This document shows, piece after piece, positions 1 to 5,773 of a stretch of 9,755 bases of DNA. The position numbers and the translations under genes are program-made. Every line of letters begins with the position of its first letter. Within the stretch, counting starts at the first letter, position 1. The notes below the pieces were generated by a model. It was given only the letters and a program-made list of their open reading frames with translations, was not told the DNA's origin and made no database searches. Source of the stretch: Bacillota bacterium (lineage in GTDB: Bacteria; Bacillota; Clostridia; Acetivibrionales; JAEZXR01); NCBI GenBank assembly GCA_023419605.1, contig JAEZXR010000049.1, positions 1-9,755 on the forward strand, given 5' to 3'.

Positions 1-122
1 ATACCCGGATGAATTAATTATTCCACAGGACCCTGAATACCCTCTAGTAAACCAAAAAATATCCGATACCTTAGGCCTATGGAGAAAGAAGCTTTCAGAA
101 GAGGACTATGAACAGCTGGAAG
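1..122. repeat. Left copy of 122-bp terminal direct repeat
   Basis: The first 122 bases are identical, in the same orientation, to the last 122 bases (9634-9755). The match runs exactly to both window ends. This is the signature of a circular or tandemly repeated sequence with a 9633-bp unit. The repeat lies inside a DUF6809-like gene, whose 3' part is here and whose 5' part is at the other end. Nothing in it looks like a transposon end or an attachment site. Confidence 0.97.
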
Positions 123-256
123 ACCTGTTGGATTTGCGCTCCCAATCAGACTCGCTGCATGCTGCGGCATCCTTTACATATGGGTTTAAGCTGGGTGCGG
201 CAATCATACTGGAAGTGCTGAACGGAAAAGGGGAGCTAGTGCGTAAGAGGGAATAA
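2..256 (+). CDS. DUF6809-like small protein, 3' part (split by window ends)
   Basis: Codons from position 2 give an 84-residue C-terminal part starting YPDELIIPQDPEYP, with stop TAA at 254-256. The 5' part is at 9572-9755. Joining across the 122-bp terminal repeat gives a 105-residue protein, or 97 residues from the second Met. The pattern of an N-terminal LEELFNGNI, a charged helical middle (LWRKKLSEEDYEQLEDLL) and a C-terminal FTYGFKLGAAIILEVL matches, from memory, the DUF6809 family, which is common and uncharacterised in Clostridia. No catalytic motif, signal peptide or membrane segment is visible. It follows the ribbon-helix-helix gene by about 115 bp in the closed form. Its function is unknown. 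Confidence 0.75.
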   Translation, partial: YPDELIIPQDPEYPLVNQKISDTLGLWRKKLSEEDYEQLEDLLDLRSQSDSLHAAASFTYGFKLGAAIILEVLNGKGELVRKRE

Positions 257-311
257 GAATTGCAAGTACATTCCATATAACCAATACTAACGGCGCAGAG
301 ATTAGTGTCTT

Positions 312-440
312 ATGTGTTGTAATCGAGAAAAGGCACAAATCGTTTTGGTGGAGTATAGCAATGAAATGGAATTAGAAGAAGTTTTAAAGGAAATAGTAAT
401 CTTGGTAGTATCCTATGGAATTCCTTGTAAGGCCTACTAA
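312..440 (+). CDS. Possible tiny ORF, 42 aa, unknown
   Basis: An ATG at 312 opens a 42-codon frame ending in TAA at 438-440. The product starts MCCNREKAQIVLVEYSN, followed by an acidic helical stretch (MELEEVLKEIVILVV), and ends in CKAY. There is no convincing ribosome site before the ATG. It is followed at once by a strong Shine-Dalgarno sequence (443-451) that seems to serve another start. A short charged ORF just before a strong ribosome site resembles the small ORFs that precede recombinase genes in clostridial elements, but this is only a recollection. It may equally be a chance frame or a gene remnant. Confidence 0.25.
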   Translation: MCCNREKAQIVLVEYSNEMELEEVLKEIVILVVSYGIPCKAY

Positions 441-442
441 AA

Positions 443-496
443 AAAGGAGGGAAGAATGTGTACATAGCACTGCTGAGAAAGCCTTATTTTTCCTAA
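443..496 (+). pseudogene. Strong RBS with stunted ORF; possible recombinase start remnant
   Basis: AAAGGAGGG at 443-451 is one of the best ribosome sites in the window, yet it leads to almost nothing. The ATG at 456 stops after three codons. The overlapping GTG at 458 encodes only 12 residues, MYIALLRKPYFS, before TAA at 494-496. YIALLRK resembles the YIALYLRKS-type first strand of large serine recombinases with one residue missing, so this may be the stub of a deleted recombinase. The match is only seven residues long and no later recombinase motif follows. A leader peptide is an alternative. Confidence 0.2.
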
Positions 497-587
497 AAAT
501 AATAGTTTGAACTAAATGCATTATTAAACAACTGAGTTGGGCAGAGTTCATTATAAAACATATTTACATAAGTCCTTTATGAGAAGC

Positions 588-640
588 AGGTGCTGTTGCA
601 GAACTAACGGGATAAGTTAGTTTTGCAACGGCATCTTTTA
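588..640 (+). terminator. Strong rho-independent terminator
   Basis: Bases 588-608 pair with 616-636 across a 7-base loop (gggataa), giving a 21-bp stem with only G-U wobbles as imperfections. The core arm is TGCTGTTGCAGAACTAAC. A T-rich tail (TTTTACATTTT) follows on the + strand, and the other strand has no such tail. It would end transcription coming from the DUF6809-like gene and insulate the lacI-family promoter downstream. The stem is unusually long for a terminator and could also be the relic of a mobile element end. Confidence 0.7.
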
Positions 641-726
641 CATTTTACAGCATGACGGGCTTGTAATTATGACCACTTTCCTGCTTTCAATGAAAAATAC
701 TGGCTGCTCAAAGGATGTTTCAGTGA

Positions 727-743
727 AATTTAAATTAAGTTAA
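727..743. promoter_or_regulatory. Putative operator at the lacI-family promoter
   Basis: AATTTAAATTAAGTT at 727-741 matches 14 of 15 bases of AACTTAAATTAAGTT at 1840-1854 in the operon control region. It is continuous with a TTAAGTTAA motif at 735-743. It ends one base before the -35 box at 744. A shared near-palindrome placed next to the regulator promoter suggests autoregulation by the LacI-family protein. Confidence 0.5.
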
Positions 744-772
744 TTGACATATTCCATTCCGGTGTATATAAT
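744..772 (+). promoter_or_regulatory. Promoter of the lacI-family gene
   Basis: There is a perfect TTGACA -35 box at 744-749 and a perfect TATAAT -10 box at 767-772, with the optimal 17-bp spacing. Transcription should start near 779, leaving a leader of about 34 bases that carries an AGGAG ribosome site at 801-805. Such a consensus promoter for a repressor gene fits control by the adjacent operator. Confidence 0.85.
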
Positions 773-812
773 ACAGGGTAAAAGCACATGAAAACTATGC
801 AGGAGAGGGGGA

Positions 813-1817
813 GTGTCGGTGTCGACACTGAAAGAGGTAGCGGAAAAAGCTAACGTGAGTTTAGCTACGGTATCCTATGTGATGAACGGAAAAGGGGATA
901 TCAGTGACCAGACAAAAGAAAGGGTACTGGCCGCCGCAGAGGAGGTAGGATACAAGTCCGCAGCGAGGGCAAGAAAATACGGGGGTGAAAAGGAAAACAT
1001 CATGGGAATTGTCACGTCCAATTTCCGGGGGCCGTTTTTTTCGCAATTGCTTACAAGTGTAGAGGAAGCCGCTATTGCCAACGGATGCCATCTTATGGCC
1101 TACAGTACGGCGACGGGAAGCAGCGAACAATTGCTTAAGCATGTTTTTAAGACGCATCGGCCCAGCGGCTTGATCGTCATGGCGTATAACATCTCCGATG
1201 ACATCCTTCTTAAATACAGTGCCAGGGATTTTCCCATCGTTACCATCGACCGGAGTGTGGATGGAGAACATCTTTGGTCGGTCACCATGGACAATGAGCG
1301 GGGGGCCTATGATGCTGTCAGGTATTTGGTTTCCTGTGGGCACCGGGAGATTGCCTTCATGGGGGGGAGCTTCATGGCCTATGAGACACAGGCGCGCTAT
1401 ATGGGATATTGCAGCGCATTGAAAGAAGCAGGAATCGATGTGGCGAGCCAGCTGTACTGCCAGGGAGGACATACGGAAAGCGGAGGCTACAGTACGGCAA
1501 AAATCCTGATCGCACAGAAACGGATGCCAAGTGCATTGTTTTGTGCCAATGACGAGATGGCGCTGGGGGTCATGCTGGCATGCAGGGAGGCGGGAATCCG
1601 CATACCGGATGATTTATCCCTGATCGGGTTTGACAATATTGAAACTGCCAAGTACGTGGAGCCTGCCCTTACCACTGTAAGACAGCCTGTGGACGAAGTA
1701 GGAGGAATGGCACTGCAAACGTTGATTATGGCCATTCACGGCAATAACCCTGTCAAGCATATGCGAATTCCTACAGAACTGGTTATTCGTAAGAGTGTAA
1801 AAAGCGTATCGGATTGA
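813..1817 (+). CDS. LacI-family transcriptional regulator
   Basis: This 334-residue protein has the usual LacI/GalR length and layout. Residues 5-26 form the helix-turn-helix (LKEVAEKANVSLATVSYVMN), followed by a hinge (about 47-58) and a periplasmic-binding-protein-like sensor domain from about 62 to the end. The sensor domain carries family motifs such as MGIVTSNFRGPFF, PSALFCANDEMALG, IPDDLSLIGFDN and TTVRQP. It starts at GTG 813, with AGGAG seven bases upstream. A second in-frame GTG at 819 is possible. At the hinge, the leucine that normally inserts into a central CpG of the operator is replaced by tyrosine (Y56, in ARARKYGG). The gene lies directly upstream of the transporter operon and very likely represses it until a sugar ligand binds. 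The ligand cannot be read from the sequence. Confidence 0.95.
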   Translation: MSVSTLKEVAEKANVSLATVSYVMNGKGDISDQTKERVLAAAEEVGYKSAARARKYGGEKENIMGIVTSNFRGPFFSQLLTSVEEAAIANGCHLMAYSTATGSSEQLLKHVFKTHRPSGLIVMAYNISDDILLKYSARDFPIVTIDRSVDGEHLWSVTMDNERGAYDAVRYLVSCGHREIAFMGGSFMAYETQARYMGYCSALKEAGIDVASQLYCQGGHTESGGYSTAKILIAQKRMPSALFCANDEMALGVMLACREAGIRIPDDLSLIGFDNIETAKYVEPALTTVRQPVDEVGGMALQTLIMAIHGNNPVKHMRIPTELVIRKSVKSVSD

Positions 1818-1830
1818 TTTCGTTAGAAAA

Positions 1831-1875
1831 TATTAACTTAACTTAAATTAAGTTGAAATTTAAGTTAAGTTAATA
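1831..1875. promoter_or_regulatory. 19-bp inverted repeat, putative operator array
   Basis: TATTAACTTAACTTAAATT at 1831-1849 is perfectly inverted at 1857-1875 around a 7-base spacer. Each arm carries two overlapping copies of TTAACTTAA/TTAAGTTAA (1833-1841, 1838-1846, 1860-1868, 1865-1873). The near-palindrome AACTTAAATTAAGTT lies at 1840-1854. The same motifs occur at the lacI-family promoter. It lies 14 bases after the regulator stop, but the lack of a T-tract and of G/C pairs makes a terminator unlikely. A multi-site operator for the LacI-family protein, possibly allowing looping to the promoter about 120 bp downstream, is the best reading. Confidence 0.6.
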
Positions 1876-1992
1876 TAGCGCTTGTAAGTCGCCGGGGGCG
1901 TGGATCGAGTATAATATCCTACTGATTTGCATGTATTTCCTATATTCATATCATTTTAACCCAATAATTCACTTTAATATAACTGAAAACTG

Positions 1993-2022
1993 TTGACATT
2001 GCACAAAGGAATGAATTATAAT
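1993..2022 (+). promoter_or_regulatory. Promoter of the transporter operon
   Basis: There is a perfect TTGACA at 1993-1998 and a perfect TATAAT at 2017-2022, with 18-bp spacing. Transcription should begin near 2029, inside the inverted repeat at 2025-2048. The first gene starts at about 2143, leaving a leader of about 115 bases. A weaker TATAAT at 1910-1915 has no well-placed -35 box. Confidence 0.8.
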
Positions 2023-2024
2023 AA

Positions 2025-2048
2025 ACTTAAACAATCAATGATTTAAGT
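2025..2048. promoter_or_regulatory. Putative operator overlapping the operon start site
   Basis: ACTTAAA at 2025-2031 is inverted as TTTAAGT at 2042-2048 with a 10-base spacer. The half-sites match those of the 1831-1875 array. Placement just after the -10 box, across the expected transcription start, is classic for a repressor site. The wider spacing differs from the other sites, so binding is less certain. Confidence 0.45.
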
Positions 2049-2142
2049 GAAAATTAAATTAAAACTTCTTTGGCACTGTATTTACTTAGAACAGAAAGTA
2101 AGAAACAACAGGAGATTGCACTATTCTTCAGGGGGGATTCAG

Positions 2143-3075
2143 TTGTATAAAAAAACCGTTCGGGGCACATTTGTTGGGGAACTGAAGAAAAACAGGGTAT
2201 TGTTCCTCATGGTCATGCCCATCACAGTCTATTTCTTTATTTTCAGTTATATGGTCATGCCCGGAGTCTACATTGCCTTTGTAAACTATAATTATTCCGC
2301 AGGTATTTTTGCCAGCCCGTTTGTGGGGTTGAATAATTTTAAGTTTCTGGCTGTCAACGGGGACCTGTGGGCTATTACCAGAAATACGATTCTCTATAAT
2401 ATCGTATTCATCCTGTTGGGGAATGTGGTACAGATCGTGTTGGCCATCATGCTGAGTGAAATCTCGGGGAAAACCTACAAAAAAGTTACTCAGTCGGTTA
2501 TGTTGTTCCCGAACTTTATTTCCTTCGTCATCGTCGGTGTTTTTGCCTATAACCTTTTTAACTTCGACCATGGAGCGCTGAATTCTCTTCTCACATCCGT
2601 CGGAGCGGATAAGCACGATTTTTATGGAGATCCGTCCGTCTGGAAATACATAATTATACTTTTTAATATTTGGAAGGGTACCGGTTATGGTATGATTATA
2701 TATTTGGCTACTATAACCGGAATTAACAATGAGATATATGAAGCTGCCTATATCGATGGAGCCAATACCCTCCAAAAGATCCGGTATGTCACTTTGCCCC
2801 ACATCAAGCCCACCTTTATCATGCTGCTGCTGTTCAGTCTGGGAGGAATCATGCGGGGACAATTCGATCTTTTTTACAATCTGATCGGGAACAATTCACT
2901 GCTGTTTGCACAAACGGACATCATCGATACCTATGTATTCCGAAGCCTGGTAGGGAATTTCAATTTTTCACTCAGTTCTGCGGTAGGTTTTTATCAATCG
3001 CTGTTCGGGTTGATTTTTGTACTGGGAGTTAATTTTATCGTCAGAAAGATTGATAGGGACTATGCACTATTTTAA
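2143..3075 (+). CDS. lplB: ABC sugar transporter permease, LplB type
   Basis: This is one of two membrane subunits of a CUT1-family carbohydrate importer. From the TTG at 2143 it is 310 residues, the normal length for LplB-type permeases. About six hydrophobic segments are visible (near 19-40, 81-106, 119-140, 169-190, 223-243 and 280-301). The EAA loop that docks the ATPase is EAAYIDGA at 200-207. The frame stays open back to a GTG at 2047. That start has no ribosome site and lies in the operator, whereas the TTG has AGGGGGG at 2130-2136, and the N-terminus MYKKTVRG then GELKKNR fits the family. The gene heads the operon and is followed 13 bp later by the partner permease. No ATPase gene is present, so a shared MsmX-like ATPase encoded elsewhere is expected. 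Confidence 0.93.
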   Translation: MYKKTVRGTFVGELKKNRVLFLMVMPITVYFFIFSYMVMPGVYIAFVNYNYSAGIFASPFVGLNNFKFLAVNGDLWAITRNTILYNIVFILLGNVVQIVLAIMLSEISGKTYKKVTQSVMLFPNFISFVIVGVFAYNLFNFDHGALNSLLTSVGADKHDFYGDPSVWKYIIILFNIWKGTGYGMIIYLATITGINNEIYEAAYIDGANTLQKIRYVTLPHIKPTFIMLLLFSLGGIMRGQFDLFYNLIGNNSLLFAQTDIIDTYVFRSLVGNFNFSLSSAVGFYQSLFGLIFVLGVNFIVRKIDRDYALF

Positions 3076-3088
3076 TGGGGGTGAAAAC

Positions 3089-3976
3089 GTGAATAGGATT
3101 AAAGATCGCACATCAAGGGTTTTTCAAATATTCTGCTATGCCGTTACAGGTCTGTTTTCCGTATTCTGTCTGTTTCCGTTCCTGCTTGTGATTTCCGCAT
3201 CTCTGACGCCGGAATCGGACATCAGCCGGTATGGGTATGCATTGATTCCCAGGAATATCAGCTTTCTTTCTTATGAATTGATGTTCCGTGCACCCCGGCA
3301 AATTCTGAGCGCCTATAAGGTGACCCTGCTGATTACAGTTGCAGGCACGGCGATGGGACTGATTCTGATGTCTATGGGGGCGTATGTGATCAACCGGAAG
3401 GATTTCCGGTATAGAAACCAGGTCGCCTTTTATATCTATTTTACTACTTTGTTCAGCGGGGGACTGGTGCCATACTACATCCTGATGGTGAAATACCTTC
3501 ATTTGAAGGATAGCTATCTTTCCATGATTTTACCCAGTATGGTGAGCGCCTGGTCAATTTTTCTCATCCGCAACTTCATGAAGTCCATTCCCGATTCCCT
3601 GTATGAATCGGCTAAAATTGACGGGGCGGGAGACTTCCGCATCTACTGGCAGATCGTAATACCCCTTTCCATTCCGGCACTGGCCACCATCGGACTGTTT
3701 CAGGCACTGGGATATTGGAATGAATGGTACAATGCCATGCTGTACATACAGAATCAGGAAAAATATCCTCTTCAGTATTTCATGCAGAACATGCTGGCCG
3801 CTTCAAATATCTCCAATCTTATCAGCCTGGGTGTGCAGGTGGATATTTCCCAGATTCCCACCGAATCCATGAAAATGGCTATGGCTGTGGTGGTTACGGG
3901 GCCGGTAGTATTGTTCTACCCTTTTGTACAAAGGTATTTTGTCAGCGGTTTGACCATTGGTGCTGTAAAAGGCTGA
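3089..3976 (+). CDS. ytcP: ABC sugar transporter permease, YtcP type
   Basis: This is the second membrane subunit of the CUT1 importer, 295 residues from the GTG at 3089. Hydrophobic segments lie near 15-38, 77-100, 113-133, 146-162, 190-208 and 262-280. The EAA loop is ESAKIDGAG at 173-181, followed by VIPLSIPALATIG. The C-terminal QRYFVSGLTIGAVKG is the typical ending of this subfamily. The GTG start is preceded by GGGGGTG at 3077-3083. Longer in-frame starts at 3017 and 3062 would overlap the upstream permease and have poor ribosome sites. It should form a heterodimer with the LplB-type subunit. Confidence 0.93.
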   Translation: MNRIKDRTSRVFQIFCYAVTGLFSVFCLFPFLLVISASLTPESDISRYGYALIPRNISFLSYELMFRAPRQILSAYKVTLLITVAGTAMGLILMSMGAYVINRKDFRYRNQVAFYIYFTTLFSGGLVPYYILMVKYLHLKDSYLSMILPSMVSAWSIFLIRNFMKSIPDSLYESAKIDGAGDFRIYWQIVIPLSIPALATIGLFQALGYWNEWYNAMLYIQNQEKYPLQYFMQNMLAASNISNLISLGVQVDISQIPTESMKMAMAVVVTGPVVLFYPFVQRYFVSGLTIGAVKG

Positions 3977-4034
3977 TGCGGCGGGGAGTGCCCTGGCGTT
4001 CAGATATAAAAAAATTCACAGGAGGAGAAATAAT

Positions 4035-5627
4035 ATGAAAATGTTTGCAAGCATGAAAAAGGTATCAGCCCTGTCACTGGCAGCATTGCTGCTTGTCTCA
4101 AGCCTGACCGGCTGCGGAAGTGCGAAAGCGACTCCAAAGGGAAATACGCAGCAGGCGTCAAGCAGCGGGAATACCCCAGCAGGTAAATCCAAAGCAGATA
4201 CTTCCAAGGAAGTCAATCTTTCCATGTATCTGTGGGGAAGTGCTTCGGTCGATAATGCCTTTGTGATGGAGACATTGAACAAACGGCTGAAGGAAAAAAT
4301 CAATGCGACATTGGAAATCAAATATATACCGTGGGACGCCATTGCAACCAAATATCCGTTGATTTTTGCTTCCGGGGAAGCCTACGACCTTGTGTACACG
4401 TCTATCACAGCCAACCCTACATATTTCAGCCTTGCGGAGAAGAAGGCTTTCCAGCCGCTGGATGAGCTTTTGCCCGTATATGCGCCGGAGACCTGGAAGA
4501 AAACACCCCAGGATCTGTGGGCGGATGCAAAATTCAATGGGAAGATTTACGGGATTCCTTCCCGGTATACCGAGTATATTCCGGGTGGTTTGGTTTACCG
4601 CGGCGATTTATTGAAGAAGTATGGCATGCAGCCTCTGGCTTCGCTGGGTGATGTGCAGACCTATTTTGAGAATATACTGAAAAATGAAAAAGGGATGACA
4701 CCGTGGATGGCCAATAGTTCCAAGGCCGCCGACCTTTATGGCATGTTTGTGGATTTCACGGGAACCTGGCTCAAGGTACCCAGTGTGGATATTTCTACCA
4801 TGTATTTGGCCGCAAATTCCAAGGACGACATAAAGAATGTTTTTCATCCTGCTTTCACCAATGAATTCCTGCAGTTTGCAAAACGGATGAAGGAATGGTC
4901 CGATAAAGGCTTCTGGACCAAGGATGTGCTTTCCACGAAGAATGATCCTTCTACCGAGTTCAACAGCGGTAAAGGAGCGGCATATTTCCATCATGCGCAG
5001 GGCTTCGTAGGCTGGTATGGCAATCTGCTCCAAGCACAGCCCAATTCCGATCCGCAGTTCTTCACCTTCGGTGATGCAACAAAGAAAGTGGTCAAGACAC
5101 GGACCATGCAGAATGCCACCGCATTCAGTGCCAATTCCAAGAATGTCGAGCGGTCTTTGATGCTGGTGGACCTTTTGATGAACAACAAAGAATTTTATGA
5201 TCTGTTCCATTTCGGTATTGAGGGACGCAACTATGCCTTGAATGGAGACGGAAAACGGGTAAATCCTGCTAATTTCGATGCCAAGAAGAATGGGTATGGA
5301 CAGTCAGGCTGGAATCTCAGGACGGATGAACTGGAAATCCAGGTGGCTACTGATTATCCGGAGAGGAAAAGCATGAACAAGCAGTATGATGCTTTTTCCA
5401 TCAAGGATCCCTTCTCCAATTTCAATTTTGATTCCAAGAATGTAGCATCGGAGTTGGCGGCAGTGAACCAGGTAAATTCCCAGATCGGTGTGCAGATCCT
5501 GTTCGGAAAGGCAGGAGACCCGGAGGCTGCTGTGGAAAGCTACCGGAGCAAGCTGAAAGCAGCAGGGATAGAGAAGATTATCGCAGAAGTTAAAAAGCAG
5601 ATTGAAAACTATCAGCCCGTAAAATAG
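4035..5627 (+). CDS. Extracellular sugar-binding lipoprotein (LipO-like, DUF3502 C-terminus)
   Basis: This 530-residue lipoprotein is the substrate-capture subunit of the importer. Residues 1-26 are a lipoprotein signal peptide ending in the lipobox SLTGC, so Cys27 would be lipidated and anchored to the outer face of the membrane. A Ser/Gly/Lys-rich linker (28-54) follows, then a family 1 solute-binding fold with aromatic-rich stretches typical of sugar binding. About 455-528 resembles DUF3502 (FSNFNFDSKNVASELAAV, then LKAAGIEKIIAEVKKQIENY). The start has AGGAGG at 4020-4025. It lies 58 bp after the second permease in the same operon. Length and C-terminus fit LipO-type proteins that pair with LplB/YtcP permeases. 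The ligand is unknown, but the downstream GH3 enzyme suggests a beta-linked oligosaccharide. Confidence 0.93.
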   Translation: MKMFASMKKVSALSLAALLLVSSLTGCGSAKATPKGNTQQASSSGNTPAGKSKADTSKEVNLSMYLWGSASVDNAFVMETLNKRLKEKINATLEIKYIPWDAIATKYPLIFASGEAYDLVYTSITANPTYFSLAEKKAFQPLDELLPVYAPETWKKTPQDLWADAKFNGKIYGIPSRYTEYIPGGLVYRGDLLKKYGMQPLASLGDVQTYFENILKNEKGMTPWMANSSKAADLYGMFVDFTGTWLKVPSVDISTMYLAANSKDDIKNVFHPAFTNEFLQFAKRMKEWSDKGFWTKDVLSTKNDPSTEFNSGKGAAYFHHAQGFVGWYGNLLQAQPNSDPQFFTFGDATKKVVKTRTMQNATAFSANSKNVERSLMLVDLLMNNKEFYDLFHFGIEGRNYALNGDGKRVNPANFDAKKNGYGQSGWNLRTDELEIQVATDYPERKSMNKQYDAFSIKDPFSNFNFDSKNVASELAAVNQVNSQIGVQILFGKAGDPEAAVESYRSKLKAAGIEKIIAEVKKQIENYQPVK

Positions 5628-5685
5628 GGCGGATAGCAGGACGACAGAAGAGATTGTCTCTGAAAAGGTTCCACCGGATAATGGA

Positions 5686-5719
5686 GAAAGCCTCTGTCTA
5701 AACAGGGGCTTTCTTTGAT
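5686..5719 (+). terminator. Terminator-like hairpin between binding protein and GH3 gene
   Basis: GAAAGCCTCTGT at 5686-5697 pairs with ACAGGGGCTTTC at 5702-5713, with one G-U pair and a 4-base loop (ctaa). A short TTT run follows. Such a hairpin within an operon often lowers expression of distal genes or protects the 3' end of the abundant binding-protein mRNA. The short T-tract suggests partial read-through into the GH3 gene. Confidence 0.7.
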
Positions 5720-5773
5720 GAACCGGAGAAACGCAAAGGGATTCGAAAAGATAAATCCATGGAGGTTAGACCA

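Larger units (their letters stand above)
257..726. other. Gene-poor AT-rich spacer
   Basis: Apart from the 42-codon ORF, the stunted ORF with a strong ribosome site and the terminator hairpin, I see no supported gene here. Positions 641-726 hold no recognisable motif. The region looks like decayed accessory DNA between the DUF6809-like gene and the sugar locus. Confidence 0.5.

Noticed and set aside
861..1472. 203-codon minus-strand open frame
   Set aside because: It is antisense to the LacI-family gene, which has a convincing HTH and sensor domain. The antisense translation looks like a shadow.
1882..1915. Second promoter with TTGTAA and TATAAT upstream of the operon
   Set aside because: The spacing of 22 bases is too long for a normal promoter, and a much better pair lies at 1993-2022.
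2128..2862. 244-codon minus-strand open frame
   Set aside because: It lies wholly inside the LplB-type permease gene, its translation has no recognisable domain, and the + strand frame carries clear family motifs.
4608..5210. 200-codon minus-strand open frame
   Set aside because: It is antisense to the binding-protein gene, with no ribosome site noted and no domain recognised.
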